Positions 7,926 through 17,356 are shown, counted from the first letter of the stretch. The stretch is 64,000 nucleotides of DNA from Streptomyces venezuelae (GCF_008642275.1 NZ_CP029189.1:3574501-3638500), one strand, 5' to 3'. Numbers and translations are program-made. The notes: generated from the letters alone by a model not told the origin.

Positions 7926-10355
7926 ATGAAGTCCCGATCGACGATGGCGACTTGGCTGGGCGGCCTCGACGGCTCTCGCCTGGCACGCGTGCTTGAGACG
8001 CGGAGGGACGCGGCGGCCGCTCCGGAGCCGCGCTCGGTGGGGGAACTGGCCGACCGCCTTCAGCGCCCGGGGTCGGTGGCGCTCGCCCTGCCGCGGCTCG
8101 CGCTGCCACACCTCCAGGTTGCCGAAGCGCTGGCGGCACTGCGCGCGCCCGCTTCGCGCGATGCCCTGGCGGAGCTGCTGGAAGCGGCGGATGGCGAAGC
8201 CGCCCGCGAGCTGGACGCCGCACTGGAGGCTCTGGCCGATCAGGCCCTGGTCTGGCCTGACGGCGCGGGGAAGCTCCACACGGCCGGACCGCTGCGGCAG
8301 GCATGGGACGCCCCCCTGGGCCTGGATGCCCCGCTGGAGGAACTGCTTTCCGGCACGACATCCGACGAGCTGCGCGGCACGCTGGCCGCACTGGGCGTCA
8401 AACCGCCGGGCAGCAAGGCGCAGCGGCTGGCCGCGCTGGTGGAACACCACAGCGACCCGGGGCGGATCCTCTCCATGGTCGCCAAGGCCCCCGCGGCGAC
8501 CCGGAAGCTGCTGGAAGACCGAGCGGGTGCCGGGCCCACGAAGCCGACGCGGTTCATCATGTTCGGGAGTCCGGGCCCCGATCCCGAACCGGGCGCTCGA
8601 TGGGCACTGGAACGGGGGTTCCTGATCCAGGACCGTCACCGCTACGGTCCGGCCCGCATGCCCGCCGAAGTGGCGGTCGCGCTGCGCGGGCCCGGCTGGC
8701 ACGCCCCGTTCCAGCCTGTTCCGCCTCCCGTGGGACTGGCACCCGCTACCCCCAGGGAGGTCGACCACGAGGCGTCGGCCGCCGCCTCGGCGTTCGCCTC
8801 CGGTGCCGCCTCGGTCCTGTCGGCCTGCTCGACGACCGCGCCGGCCCGGCTGAAGTCCGGCGGGATCGGTGCGCGTGAACTGGCACGGATCGGCAAGGCC
8901 GCCCATGCCGACGACGCCGTCGTACGCCTCACCCTGGAAACCGCGTACGCCGCCGGCCTGATGGCCCGGGACGGCGACCGCGTGGTCCCCACCGGGGCTT
9001 ACGACGCCTGGGCGGAACAGGAACCCCCTGAGCAGTTCGCCGTACTGCTCCAGGCATGGTGGAACCTGGCGCTCACCCCCACCCAGGCACGCGACGAGGA
9101 CGACAAGGCACTCCCCGCGCTCGGCGGCGCACCGCCCTGCAACGGCTGCCTGCAGGCCCGCCACGGGCTGCTGGACGCGGCCGCGCGGCTCCCGGCAGGG
9201 CACGGCGTGCGGGTCACGGCGGATCTGGGGCCGCTGAGCGCCTGGCACCGTCCGTTCGCCGACTCCTCGCTCCAGGAAGCCACGCCGTTCGCCACCGTGA
9301 TCCGGGAGGCCGAACTCCTCGGCGTGCTCGCACGCGGTGCTCTGTCCGCCCTCGGCATCCACCTGCGAACCGTTGACCCGGAGGCGCTGGGCGCCGAGTG
9401 CCGTCGGCTCCTGCCCTCGGCCACCGCGACGGCCCGGATCGGCGCCGACCTCACCGCAGTCGTCACCGGCGCCCCGTCCGCGCGGCTGGCCGTACTCCTG
9501 GACTCCGTCGCCGACCGGGAGACCAGCGGGACGGCGTCGGTGTGGCGGTTCAGCACCGCCAGTGTCCGCCGGGCCCTGGACGCCGGGCATACCCCCGAGG
9601 ACATCACGGCCGACCTGGCCGCCGTCGCCGCCGGGCCGCTCCCGCAGCCCCTGTCGTACCTGATCGCCGACACCGCACGAGGCCACGGACGGGTACGCGT
9701 CGCCCCCGCCGTCTGCGTCCTCCACGGCGACGAGCCCGCGCTCCTGGCCGAACTCGCCGCCCACCGCAAGCTCGCCAGGCTCGGGCTGCGCCAGTTGGCC
9801 CCCACGGTGCTGATCAGCCGCAGCCCGCTCGACGCGACCCTCGCCGCTCTTCGGGCCGAGGGATACGCCCCCGTCGCCGAGACCGACGAGGGAACGGTAC
9901 GCATCGAGAGGACCCGGCCTCGGCGGGCCGCCGCTGCCGTTCCGGCTCCGCGTGGCTCCAGGGCGAGGGGCGGCCGCCGGACCGCTGCCCCGCGGATGGC
10001 GCAGGGATCCGCCGCCTTCGACTCGAACGCGCTGGCGACCCGGCTGCTGGCCGCCCCGGCCACGGCTCCCGAACCAGCACCGTTCGAGGGCGGAGCGCCC
10101 TTCACCACGGGCACCGAGAAGATCGTCGCAGGGTGGGCGAAGCGCCTGACGTACACCGACGTCCGCCAGCTCGCCCACGCCATCGACGCAGGTCAGGCCA
10201 TCACCGTCGAGTACGTCGCCGCCTCCGGCACCTGCACGGTGCGCACCCTCAGCCGCCTCGAACTCGACCCGCCCCACCTCGACGCCTGGTGCCACCTGCG
10301 AGAAGACGAACGCGTCTTCACCCTCTCCCGCATCCACGGCGTCATGCCGGCGTGA
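7926..10355 (+). CDS. helicase-associated (Helicase_C_3) protein with WYL-like C-terminus
   Basis: 809 residues. The ATG at 7926 is chosen over a GTG 9 nt earlier because GAGG lies 8 nt upstream of it. The N-terminal half is built of winged-helix-like repeats (RSVGELADRLQRPGSVALAL and similar). Around residues 575-660 is the Helicase_C_3 signature: LSYLIADTARGHGRVRV, then CVLHGDEPALLAEL and LAPTVLISRSPLDATLAAL. The last 75 residues (TVEYVAASGTCTVRTLSRLE) resemble a WYL-type ligand-binding fold. Relatives of this protein normally sit next to an XPB-type helicase and act with it in DNA repair; no helicase of that type is adjacent here, so this is an orphan, probably mobile, copy. Confidence 0.85.
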   Translation: MKSRSTMATWLGGLDGSRLARVLETRRDAAAAPEPRSVGELADRLQRPGSVALALPRLALPHLQVAEALAALRAPASRDALAELLEAADGEAARELDAALEALADQALVWPDGAGKLHTAGPLRQAWDAPLGLDAPLEELLSGTTSDELRGTLAALGVKPPGSKAQRLAALVEHHSDPGRILSMVAKAPAATRKLLEDRAGAGPTKPTRFIMFGSPGPDPEPGARWALERGFLIQDRHRYGPARMPAEVAVALRGPGWHAPFQPVPPPVGLAPATPREVDHEASAAASAFASGAASVLSACSTTAPARLKSGGIGARELARIGKAAHADDAVVRLTLETAYAAGLMARDGDRVVPTGAYDAWAEQEPPEQFAVLLQAWWNLALTPTQARDEDDKALPALGGAPPCNGCLQARHGLLDAAARLPAGHGVRVTADLGPLSAWHRPFADSSLQEATPFATVIREAELLGVLARGALSALGIHLRTVDPEALGAECRRLLPSATATARIGADLTAVVTGAPSARLAVLLDSVADRETSGTASVWRFSTASVRRALDAGHTPEDITADLAAVAAGPLPQPLSYLIADTARGHGRVRVAPAVCVLHGDEPALLAELAAHRKLARLGLRQLAPTVLISRSPLDATLAALRAEGYAPVAETDEGTVRIERTRPRRAAAAVPAPRGSRARGGRRTAAPRMAQGSAAFDSNALATRLLAAPATAPEPAPFEGGAPFTTGTEKIVAGWAKRLTYTDVRQLAHAIDAGQAITVEYVAASGTCTVRTLSRLELDPPHLDAWCHLREDERVFTLSRIHGVMPA

Positions 10356-10383
10356 ATCCATGACATCGATGAACCACGAGAGA

Positions 10384-10415
10384 CATAGTTGTATCCATAG
10401 TTGATATACGTGAGG
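10384..10415 (+). promoter_or_regulatory. candidate VapB operator and ribosome site
   Basis: Direct repeat CATAGTTG at 10384-10391 and 10396-10403, overlapping an interrupted GTAT...ATAC inverted repeat, followed by TGAGG five bases before the vapB ATG. Antitoxins of this type usually bind such repeats to repress their own operon; binding here is inferred. Confidence 0.4.
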
Positions 10416-10420
10416 TGCGC

Positions 10421-10636
10421 ATGAGCCGGACGGTGATTGACCTCGACGACGAGCTGGTGGCAGACGTAGCCAAAGCCCTGGGCACCAGCACCAAGAAGGA
10501 GACGGTCAACACGGCCCTGCGCGAGGTACTGGAAAACAGGCGGCGGGCGCTGGCCCTGACCCGCCTGCGCGCCACGGCCGCCGAAGGCGCGTTCGATCTG
10601 ACGCTCTTCGAGGACAAGCGGAACGACCGTCGGTGA
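10421..10636 (+). CDS. vapB: VapB-type antitoxin
   Basis: 71 residues, starting MSRTVIDLDDELVADVAK. This is the ribbon-helix-helix N-terminus of VapB antitoxins, followed by KKETVNTALREVLENRRR and a short C-terminal tail that would wrap the toxin. TGAGG precedes the ATG. Its stop overlaps the GTG of the downstream PIN-domain toxin reading frame. Because that toxin is interrupted by a nonsense codon, the antitoxin may now act only as a solitary regulator. Confidence 0.85.
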   Translation: MSRTVIDLDDELVADVAKALGTSTKKETVNTALREVLENRRRALALTRLRATAAEGAFDLTLFEDKRNDRR

Positions 10637-11007
10637 ACGCAGCGCTCTACCTGATCGACACCAGCGCCCTCGCCCGCTTCATGCGGGGCGACGCGGAGCA
10701 GTAGGGCTGGGACCAGGCAGCAGCAGCCGCCGGCCTGATCGCCACGTGCCCCGTCACGGAGCTGGAGTTCTTCTACAGCGCCCGATCGGCCGCCGACCGG
10801 GCACGCGGCGTCGAGGACGTACGGCTGCTCTTCGGCTGGGTCCCTGTCGACGACCGCGCTCACGACCGGGCCCGGCAGGTTCAGGAGGCCCTCACCAAGC
10901 AAGGCAAGCACCGCAGCGCAGGCGCGGTCGATCTCGTTGTCGCGGCGACTGCCGCACACGACTCCGTCGCGGGTCGGGACTCCCACGGTCCCCGCCGGCC
11001 CCCCGTA
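10633..11007 (+). pseudogene. vapC toxin (PIN domain), interrupted and 3'-truncated
   Basis: The frame opens at a GTG overlapping the vapB stop and reads NAALYLIDTSALARFM, the PIN-domain start with its first catalytic Asp. Codon 24 is TAG (10702-10704). The same frame then continues with clear VapC sequence: CPVTELEFFYSARSA with the conserved Glu, and AGAVDLVVAATA with the third acid. After that it loses similarity a few tens of bases before the duplicated tRNA-Ser 3' end, so the normal C-terminus is missing. A single-base change of a tyrosine-type codon to TAG would explain the stop. The product is presumably inactive. Confidence 0.8.
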
Positions 11008-11016
11008 CGAACATGT

Positions 11017-11074
11017 GGAAAGCGTGTCGGGGGCAACCCCTCACGAGTTCGCACCTCGTGTCCTCCGGCGGTGC
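11017..11074 (+). other. duplicated 3' half of tRNA-Ser(GGA): probable attachment site
   Basis: 58 nt matching 6020-6077 of the intact tRNA gene and its flank from the anticodon onward. Runs such as GGAAAGCGTGT and CAACCCCTCACGAGTTCG are identical, with about 6 substitutions spread over the rest, including loss of the CCA. This arrangement (intact tRNA at one end, 3' fragment at the other) is what site-specific integration into a tRNA gene leaves behind. No integrase gene remains between the two copies. Confidence 0.75.
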
Positions 11075-11199
11075 TTGATCACCGCGGCGTCGTGAGCAGG
11101 GCGATCGGCGCCCTGAAAGGCCGTGCCCGGCCTTAGCATCGGGATCTCCGCGCCTCCCGCGCGGCGCCAGCCCAGCCACCGGTGCCAGGAGCGAACTCT

Positions 11200-14100
11200 G
11201 TGCCTGAGATCTTTGACAACCTCGACGATCAGAAGTTGGGGACCGCCCTCAAGCGGTCGCTGGCCGGCTTCGCGACCGTCGACGTCGCGACCGGGTACTT
11301 CGACATGCGCGGCTGGGATTCGTTCAAAGACCTCGTCGAGGCAAAGCGCGGGAGCGGGGGGACCGGGGCGGCCGGGGAGCCGGTGGTCCGCCTCCTCGTC
11401 GGCATGGTCGCCCCGAGCGACTCGGAGACGATCCTGGAGTCGCTGCAGCGCGACGTGCAGTGCGCCCCCGGCGACGACGAGCAGTACCACGACATGGAGA
11501 CGGCGCACGCGCGCAAGGAGCAGCTGGTCAGGCATCTGCGCAACCAGCTGATGCGCGGGCTCGCGACCAAGCGGGGACGCGCCACCCTGGAGACCCTGCG
11601 CGGGCAACTGGCCGACGGTCTGGTCCAGGTGAAGGTGTTCACCGAGAAGCCGCTGCACGGCAAGACGTACATCTTCCACAAGCCCGGCGACCACCACACC
11701 CCCCGGTTCGCCTACGTCGGCTCCTCCAACTTCACGGGCGCGGGGCTCTACAGCAACCTCGAACTCAACATCGAAGTACCCGACAAGGACGCGACCCAGA
11801 AGCTCGCCACCTGGTTCACCGACCGGTGGGACGACCCGTTCTCGCTCACCATCACCGTCGAGATCATGGACCTGATCGCCGCGTCCTGGGCCGGCGACCA
11901 GCCGACCCCGTTCGAGGTGTACCTCAAGGTCTGCCACGAGCTGTCGCAGGACGCCCGGGCCGGCATGGGCTACGTCCTGCCGCCGTCCATGAGGAACCTG
12001 CTGCTGCCGTACCAGGAGACGGCGGTGCGCACCCTCGCGCGCCGGATCGTGCGCCGCGGCGGCACGATGCTCGGTGACGTCGTCGGCATGGGCAAGACCC
12101 TGACGGCCGTGGCGACCGCGCTCATGCTGCAGGGGGCCGAGGACTACTCCACGCTCGTCCTGTGCCCGAAGAACCTGGAGGGCATGTGGACCAAGCACCT
12201 GGAGAAGTACGACGTCAACGGCCGCGTCGTGCCCTACTCGACGGCCGCCAGGCGGCTCCCCGAGCTGAAGCGGTTCAACCTGGTCATCTGCGACGAGTCG
12301 CACAACCTGCGCAACAACACCCGCATCGACTACGAGGCGATCCACCAGTACGTCCGCGACAACAACGCGAAGGTGCTGCTGCTGACCGCGACACCCTTCA
12401 ACCTGGCCTTCGAGGACGTGGCCAACCAGATAGGCCTCTACCTCGACGATGACGACGACCTGGGCATCGAGCCCACCGTCGCGCTCGGCAAGGACCCCGG
12501 CCTGCGCGCCAAGGTCGACGGCAAGACGACCACGCTCACCGCGTTCCGCAGGTCGGCCGAAGCCGAGGACTGGAAGCGGCTCATGAGCGACCACCTCGTG
12601 CGCAGGACCAGGTCGTTCGTCAAGCGCTCCGCGAAGACGGAGACGGTCACGGCCCCCGACGGGACCACGGCCGAGCGGGAGTACCTGGAGTTCGCCGGCG
12701 GTCAGCGATTCCACTTCCCGACGCGCGTGCCGGTCCCGCTGGTCCACGAGTTCGCCGAGGACGACGTGGCACGGGTGATGGAGAGCGACGAGACGCTCGA
12801 CGCGGTGGCCTCGCTGCGGCTGCCCCGCTACCGGCTGGCCTCGTACGACAACCCGAAGGCCCGGCACACCGAGCAGGACCTGGCGGTGCTGGGCGACATC
12901 CGCTCCGGCCGGGGCAACGTCGTCGGCTTCGTCCGTACCGGCCTCTTCAAGCGGCTGTCCTCGTCAGGCCACTCGTTCATCGTGTCGCTCACCCGCCAGC
13001 GGGCCCGCAACGACCTGTTCCTGTACGCGATCGACGCGGGGCTGCCGCTGCCCATCGGCACGTTCACCGACGCACAGCTGCAGTTCACCGACCTCGACGC
13101 CGACTCCGACACCGAGGCCGACGGCCCGCTGCTGCACGGCGACATGGCCGGCCGCTACGAGCAGCTGAGGCACTCCCTCCCCAAGAACACCAAGTGGATC
13201 AACTCCACGGTGTTCGCCCCGGCACTGCGGGCCGACCTCCGCCGGGACAACGACACGATCGAGACCCTTCTCGACCGGTTCGGCACCTGGGACGTCACCC
13301 GCGACTCCAAGGTCAACCGGCTCGTGGACCTGCTGCGCCACGACCACCCGGGCGAGAAGGTCCTGGTGTTCAGCGAATACGTGGACACGGCCGTCTACGT
13401 GGCCAAGGCCCTGGAGGACGCCGGCATCGGCAGGGTCGGACTCGTCAGCGGCGCCACCGCCGACCCCGCGGCCGTCGCCAAGCGGTTCTCCCCCCGGTCC
13501 AACGCGCTGCCCGACGACGCGGACGACCCCGCGGCCGCGCTCGCTCCCGACGACGAGCTGGACGTCCTGGTCGCCACCGACGTGCTCTCCGAGGGCCAGA
13601 ACCTCCAGGACGCGCACATCGTCGTCAACTACGACCTGCCCTGGGCGATCATCCGCATCATCCAGCGGGCGGGCCGCGTCGACCGGATCGGCCAGCAGTC
13701 CGACCGGGTGTACGTGTACCTGATCACCCACGACAAGGTCGAGCAGCAGATCAACCTGCGCATGCGGATCAAGCAGCGGCTCGCCGACAGCGCCCAGGCG
13801 TTCGGCTCGGACGAGCAGTTCTTCGGGTCCGACCGCGAGGTCGAGATCCTCGAAGACCTCTACAACGGGAAGCTGTCCGACATCGACGAGGACGAGGGCG
13901 AGGCGGACGCGGTCAGCGAGGCGTACCTGGTGTGGTCGCACGCCACCGAGAGGCACCCCGCTGTCGTCCGCCGCGTCCTGGCCTCGCAGGACAACATCGG
14001 GAGCACCCGCTCTCCGCGGGTCGCCGAGACCGGCGACCTGGTCGCCTGCTTCATCAACACCCGCTCCGGTGTCGAGGCGTTCGCGATCTCCGCTCCCGGC

Positions 14101-14541
14101 CCGGACGGGGTCATGAGGGAACGGCTGGTGACCCCGCTGGAGGCCCTCAGGGTGTTCGAGGCCGAGCCCGACACCCCCGCACGTGAGCCGCTGGGCGACT
14201 TCTTCGAGCGGGTCGAGCAGCTGGTGCACGGCCCGCTGACGACGGAGGCGGTGGCCGAGGGCAATCTCAAGGGCACCCGCAAACGGGTGTGGGAGCGGCT
14301 GCACGGCACCACGGGCACCCTGTTCACCGACCAGGCGCGCGAGGCGCTCAACGCGCTGCACGAACGTCCCCTGACGGAGCACGCCAACGGCAGGCTCCGT
14401 ACCGCGTTGCGCAACCGGTACAGCGACGACGACCTCATCGACGTCCTCAACCAGCTCCACGAGGACGACCGGCTGGTCATCAGGACCAGCGAATCCGACC
14501 CCATCAAGATCGTCTGCTCGATCGGAGTGACCCCCGCATGA
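11200..14541 (+). CDS. PLD-nuclease / SNF2-type helicase fusion
   Basis: 1113 residues; the GTG at 11200 has AGGAG 8 nt upstream. An N-terminal phospholipase-D-like nuclease domain carries HGK (H153) and GSSNFTG (about 174); the Asp that follows in the classical HKD motif is His here, as in some PLD nucleases. The C-terminal two-thirds is a complete SF2/SNF2 motor: Walker A DVVGMGKTLTAV (about 296), DESH (about 365), LLTATPFN, VATDVLSEGQNLQDA and QRAGRVDRIGQ (about 822). It overlaps the downstream methyltransferase by ATGA, so the two are translationally coupled. DISARM uses separate SNF2 (DrmD), PLD (DrmC) and methylase subunits; here motor and nuclease are fused. I infer the effector of a restriction-like defence system. 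Confidence 0.9.
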   Translation: MPEIFDNLDDQKLGTALKRSLAGFATVDVATGYFDMRGWDSFKDLVEAKRGSGGTGAAGEPVVRLLVGMVAPSDSETILESLQRDVQCAPGDDEQYHDMETAHARKEQLVRHLRNQLMRGLATKRGRATLETLRGQLADGLVQVKVFTEKPLHGKTYIFHKPGDHHTPRFAYVGSSNFTGAGLYSNLELNIEVPDKDATQKLATWFTDRWDDPFSLTITVEIMDLIAASWAGDQPTPFEVYLKVCHELSQDARAGMGYVLPPSMRNLLLPYQETAVRTLARRIVRRGGTMLGDVVGMGKTLTAVATALMLQGAEDYSTLVLCPKNLEGMWTKHLEKYDVNGRVVPYSTAARRLPELKRFNLVICDESHNLRNNTRIDYEAIHQYVRDNNAKVLLLTATPFNLAFEDVANQIGLYLDDDDDLGIEPTVALGKDPGLRAKVDGKTTTLTAFRRSAEAEDWKRLMSDHLVRRTRSFVKRSAKTETVTAPDGTTAEREYLEFAGGQRFHFPTRVPVPLVHEFAEDDVARVMESDETLDAVASLRLPRYRLASYDNPKARHTEQDLAVLGDIRSGRGNVVGFVRTGLFKRLSSSGHSFIVSLTRQRARNDLFLYAIDAGLPLPIGTFTDAQLQFTDLDADSDTEADGPLLHGDMAGRYEQLRHSLPKNTKWINSTVFAPALRADLRRDNDTIETLLDRFGTWDVTRDSKVNRLVDLLRHDHPGEKVLVFSEYVDTAVYVAKALEDAGIGRVGLVSGATADPAAVAKRFSPRSNALPDDADDPAAALAPDDELDVLVATDVLSEGQNLQDAHIVVNYDLPWAIIRIIQRAGRVDRIGQQSDRVYVYLITHDKVEQQINLRMRIKQRLADSAQAFGSDEQFFGSDREVEILEDLYNGKLSDIDEDEGEADAVSEAYLVWSHATERHPAVVRRVLASQDNIGSTRSPRVAETGDLVACFINTRSGVEAFAISAPGPDGVMRERLVTPLEALRVFEAEPDTPAREPLGDFFERVEQLVHGPLTTEAVAEGNLKGTRKRVWERLHGTTGTLFTDQAREALNALHERPLTEHANGRLRTALRNRYSDDDLIDVLNQLHEDDRLVIRTSESDPIKIVCSIGVTPA

Positions 14542-17279
14542 ACGACCGCCTGATCGAGCGCGTCGAGTCGCACGACTACCGCGACCTCTTCCTCAAGGAC
14601 CTCCACTGGTCCGCCCCCACACACCGGCAGCCCGTCGTCATGCCCGACGACGAGGGCGGGACGATCACGGCCCGGAACGTGTCCAGCTACAAGGGCGTCT
14701 GTGTCTGGGTGTGCGACCGGCGGCCGGGGTCGGACCTGGAATCCCGGCTCGACCAGCTGATCGCCAGGGAGTCCGTCGACCGGCTCGTCATCTTCCACGA
14801 CGGCGACGAGCAGGTCTGGCGCTGGCCGGTGCGCAGGTCGACGGGCGGGGGCACGACCACCCGCCTGTCGCGGCACCGGCACACCACGGGGCAGGAGAAC
14901 CCGAGCTTCGCCCACCGGCTCGCTTCGATCCGTATCGACTGGAACCGGCCGCCCGACGCCACCGGACTGATCGCCCAGGTCCGCCGGGCCTTCGACGTCG
15001 AAGCGCAGAACGAGACCCGGCAGGCCTCCAAGCTCATGGCCCGCATGTACACGTCGCTGGAGGCGTGCGGGACGCCGGAACACGACATCTCCGTCAGCCT
15101 GGCGCGGATCCTCTTCCTCATGTTCGGCGACGACACCGACATGTGGCAGGCCGGTCTCTTCCAGCGCTTCGTCGCCGCCCACACCCGGCCCGACGCCTCC
15201 GACCTGGCCGACCGCCTGAACGAGCTGTTCACCTGGCTCGACACCCCGGACCGGGCCAGGAGCTCCACTCCGGACCACCTCCGGGGCTTCAAGTACGTCA
15301 ACGGTGGGATCTTCAGCGAGGCGATAAGCCTGCCTCCGCTGGACGCCGCGTTCCGGGAGACCGTTCTGGAGGCCTGCCAGCGCGACTGGGCCACGGTCAG
15401 TCCCGCGATCTTCGGGTCGATGTTCCAGTCGGTCCGGGACGCGAAGACGCGCCGTGATCTCGGGGAGCACTACACCTCCGAGGAGAACATCCTCAAGACG
15501 CTCAACCCGCTCTTCCTCGACGAGCTGCGTGCCGATTTCGAGTTCGCCAGGACCAGGACCAACGAAAAACTGGCGCTCACCCGCCTGCGCAACCGGCTGG
15601 CGGACATCAGGTTCCTCGACCCCGCCTGCGGCTGCGGCAACTTCATCATCATCGCCTACCGCGAGCTGCGGGAGCTCGAACTGCAGATCATGGAGCGGCT
15701 GCAGGAGATCACCGGCGAGGAGCCGCTGCTGCTGGCCAACGTCGGCCTCAAGGTCAGCCTGGAGAACTTCTTCGGCATCGAGATCGACGAATGGCCGGCG
15801 AAGATCGCCGAGACGGCCATGTTCCTCACCGACCGCCAGGCCGACCTCAAACTCATCGAGCGCCTCGGCTGGGCACCCGACAGGCTCCCCATCCAGCACC
15901 AGGCCACGATCGTCTCGGGGGTGAGCGCCCTCCAGGTCGACTGGGCGTCCGTGCTGCCGCCGAGCGAGACGGTCGTGGTCGCCGGGAACCCGCCGTTCCT
16001 CGGCATCTCGCTGCGCTCCGCCGCACAGACCCAGGAGCTCCAGGACGTGTGGGGCGGCAGGTACCACGGCACCCTGGACTACGTCACCGGCTGGCACGCG
16101 AAGTGCCTCGACTACTTCCGGGGGATCGAGGGCCAGTGGGCCTTCGTCACGACGAACTCCATCACCCAGGGCGAGGCCGTGGCCCCGCTCTTCGAGCCGA
16201 TCCTGGAAGAGGGGTGGCGGATCAAGTTCGCCCACCGCTCGTTCCGCTGGACCTCCGAGGCGACGGGCCAGGCGGCCGTCCACTGCGTGATCATCGGATT
16301 CACCAAGGGCAGGGGAAAGCCCCGGCTGTTCGACTACGCGACGCTCGCCTCGCAGCCGGTGGAGCAGCCCGACGTCGGCAACATCTCGCCCTACCTGTTC
16401 GACGGGCCGAGCGTGGTGGTCACCCAGAGCACCAAGCCGATCAACCCGCAGATGGGAGAGGTGGCCTACGGCAACAAGCCGACGGACGGCGGCTGGCTGA
16501 TCGTCTCGCCCGAGGACGTCGAAGCGGTACGCGCCGACCCTGTCGCGCGGCGCTTCGTCAAGCGTTACATCGGCGCACGCGAGTTGCTGCACGGCGTCGA
16601 CCGGTACTGCCTGTGGCTTCCGGGGATGGCCCCCGACGAGGCCGCCGGCTCACCGGTCCTCAGCGCACGGCTGGCCGGGGTCCGGCAGTTCAGGTCGGAG
16701 AGCAAGGCCGCCTCGACGCGGGCCGCCGCATCGACACCGCACCTCTTCCGGCAGATCTCCCAGCCGTCCACGGCCTACCTCTGCATTCCGCGGCACGTCT
16801 CGGAGACCCGGCCGTACTTCCTCGCCGCGCGGTACGAACCGGAAGTCATCACCAGCGACGCCAACTTCCTCGCCCCGGACGAGAACGGTTTTGTCTTCGC
16901 CGTCATCTCGTCGTCGATGTTCATGACGTGGCAGCGCACCGTCGGCGGGCGCATCAAGTCGGACCTGCGCTTCAACAAGCTGCTGACGTGGAACACCTTC
17001 CCGCTGCCCCACGTCAGCGACGCCACGCAGGACGCCATCATCCGGGCGGGCGCCCGGATCGTTCGCGAGCGCGAGACGCACACGGATCTGTCGCTGGCCG
17101 CCCAGTACGAGCCGTCGGCGCTCTCGGACGCGCTGGCCGAAGCGCACCGCGCACTCGACGAGGAGGTGGACCGGGCCTTCGGGATCGACCCCGGCCACGC
17201 GACGGAAGCCGATCGCCAGCGGACCCTCTTCGCGAAGTACGCGAAGCTGACCTCGGCCCGGGCGAAGGCGAGGAAGTAG
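14538..17279 (+). CDS. class I adenine-type DNA methyltransferase, MmeI-sized
   Basis: 913 residues. The SAM-binding motif FLDPACGCGNF (about 359) and catalytic NPPF (about 484, in VVVAGNPPFLG) define a gamma-class N6-adenine methyltransferase. ARRLGEHYTSEENI-type sequence before motif I (DLGEHYTSEENILK) is typical of Type IIG/IIL and DISARM-like enzymes. The C-terminal third (VPRHVSETRPYF-like IPRHVSETRPYF, then LLTWNTFPLP) is the target-recognition region seen in such enzymes. The N-terminal 120 residues are of unclear fold; I see no convincing D-ExK nuclease triad, so cleavage is probably supplied by the PLD domain of the partner. The start overlaps the helicase stop (ATGA). Likely role: self-methylation for the two-gene defence system. 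Confidence 0.9.
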   Translation: MNDRLIERVESHDYRDLFLKDLHWSAPTHRQPVVMPDDEGGTITARNVSSYKGVCVWVCDRRPGSDLESRLDQLIARESVDRLVIFHDGDEQVWRWPVRRSTGGGTTTRLSRHRHTTGQENPSFAHRLASIRIDWNRPPDATGLIAQVRRAFDVEAQNETRQASKLMARMYTSLEACGTPEHDISVSLARILFLMFGDDTDMWQAGLFQRFVAAHTRPDASDLADRLNELFTWLDTPDRARSSTPDHLRGFKYVNGGIFSEAISLPPLDAAFRETVLEACQRDWATVSPAIFGSMFQSVRDAKTRRDLGEHYTSEENILKTLNPLFLDELRADFEFARTRTNEKLALTRLRNRLADIRFLDPACGCGNFIIIAYRELRELELQIMERLQEITGEEPLLLANVGLKVSLENFFGIEIDEWPAKIAETAMFLTDRQADLKLIERLGWAPDRLPIQHQATIVSGVSALQVDWASVLPPSETVVVAGNPPFLGISLRSAAQTQELQDVWGGRYHGTLDYVTGWHAKCLDYFRGIEGQWAFVTTNSITQGEAVAPLFEPILEEGWRIKFAHRSFRWTSEATGQAAVHCVIIGFTKGRGKPRLFDYATLASQPVEQPDVGNISPYLFDGPSVVVTQSTKPINPQMGEVAYGNKPTDGGWLIVSPEDVEAVRADPVARRFVKRYIGARELLHGVDRYCLWLPGMAPDEAAGSPVLSARLAGVRQFRSESKAASTRAAASTPHLFRQISQPSTAYLCIPRHVSETRPYFLAARYEPEVITSDANFLAPDENGFVFAVISSSMFMTWQRTVGGRIKSDLRFNKLLTWNTFPLPHVSDATQDAIIRAGARIVRERETHTDLSLAAQYEPSALSDALAEAHRALDEEVDRAFGIDPGHATEADRQRTLFAKYAKLTSARAKARK

Positions 17280-17356
17280 GGCCGCGCCGGGCCGCGTCCG
17301 GTCGGGTGCCCCGTCGCCCCGCGCGACGGAGCGAACGGCCCCGGCACAATGGCCGG

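Noticed and set aside
7848..10361. Minus-strand open frame of over 800 codons opposite the Helicase_C_3 gene
   Set aside because: Composition is typical of antisense reading of a high-GC gene; no motif or ribosome site, while the plus-strand frame has family blocks.
14538..14900. N-terminal PD-(D/E)xK nuclease in the methyltransferase
   Set aside because: No Asp followed at the right distance by E-x-K is visible; kept as an open point, not a call.
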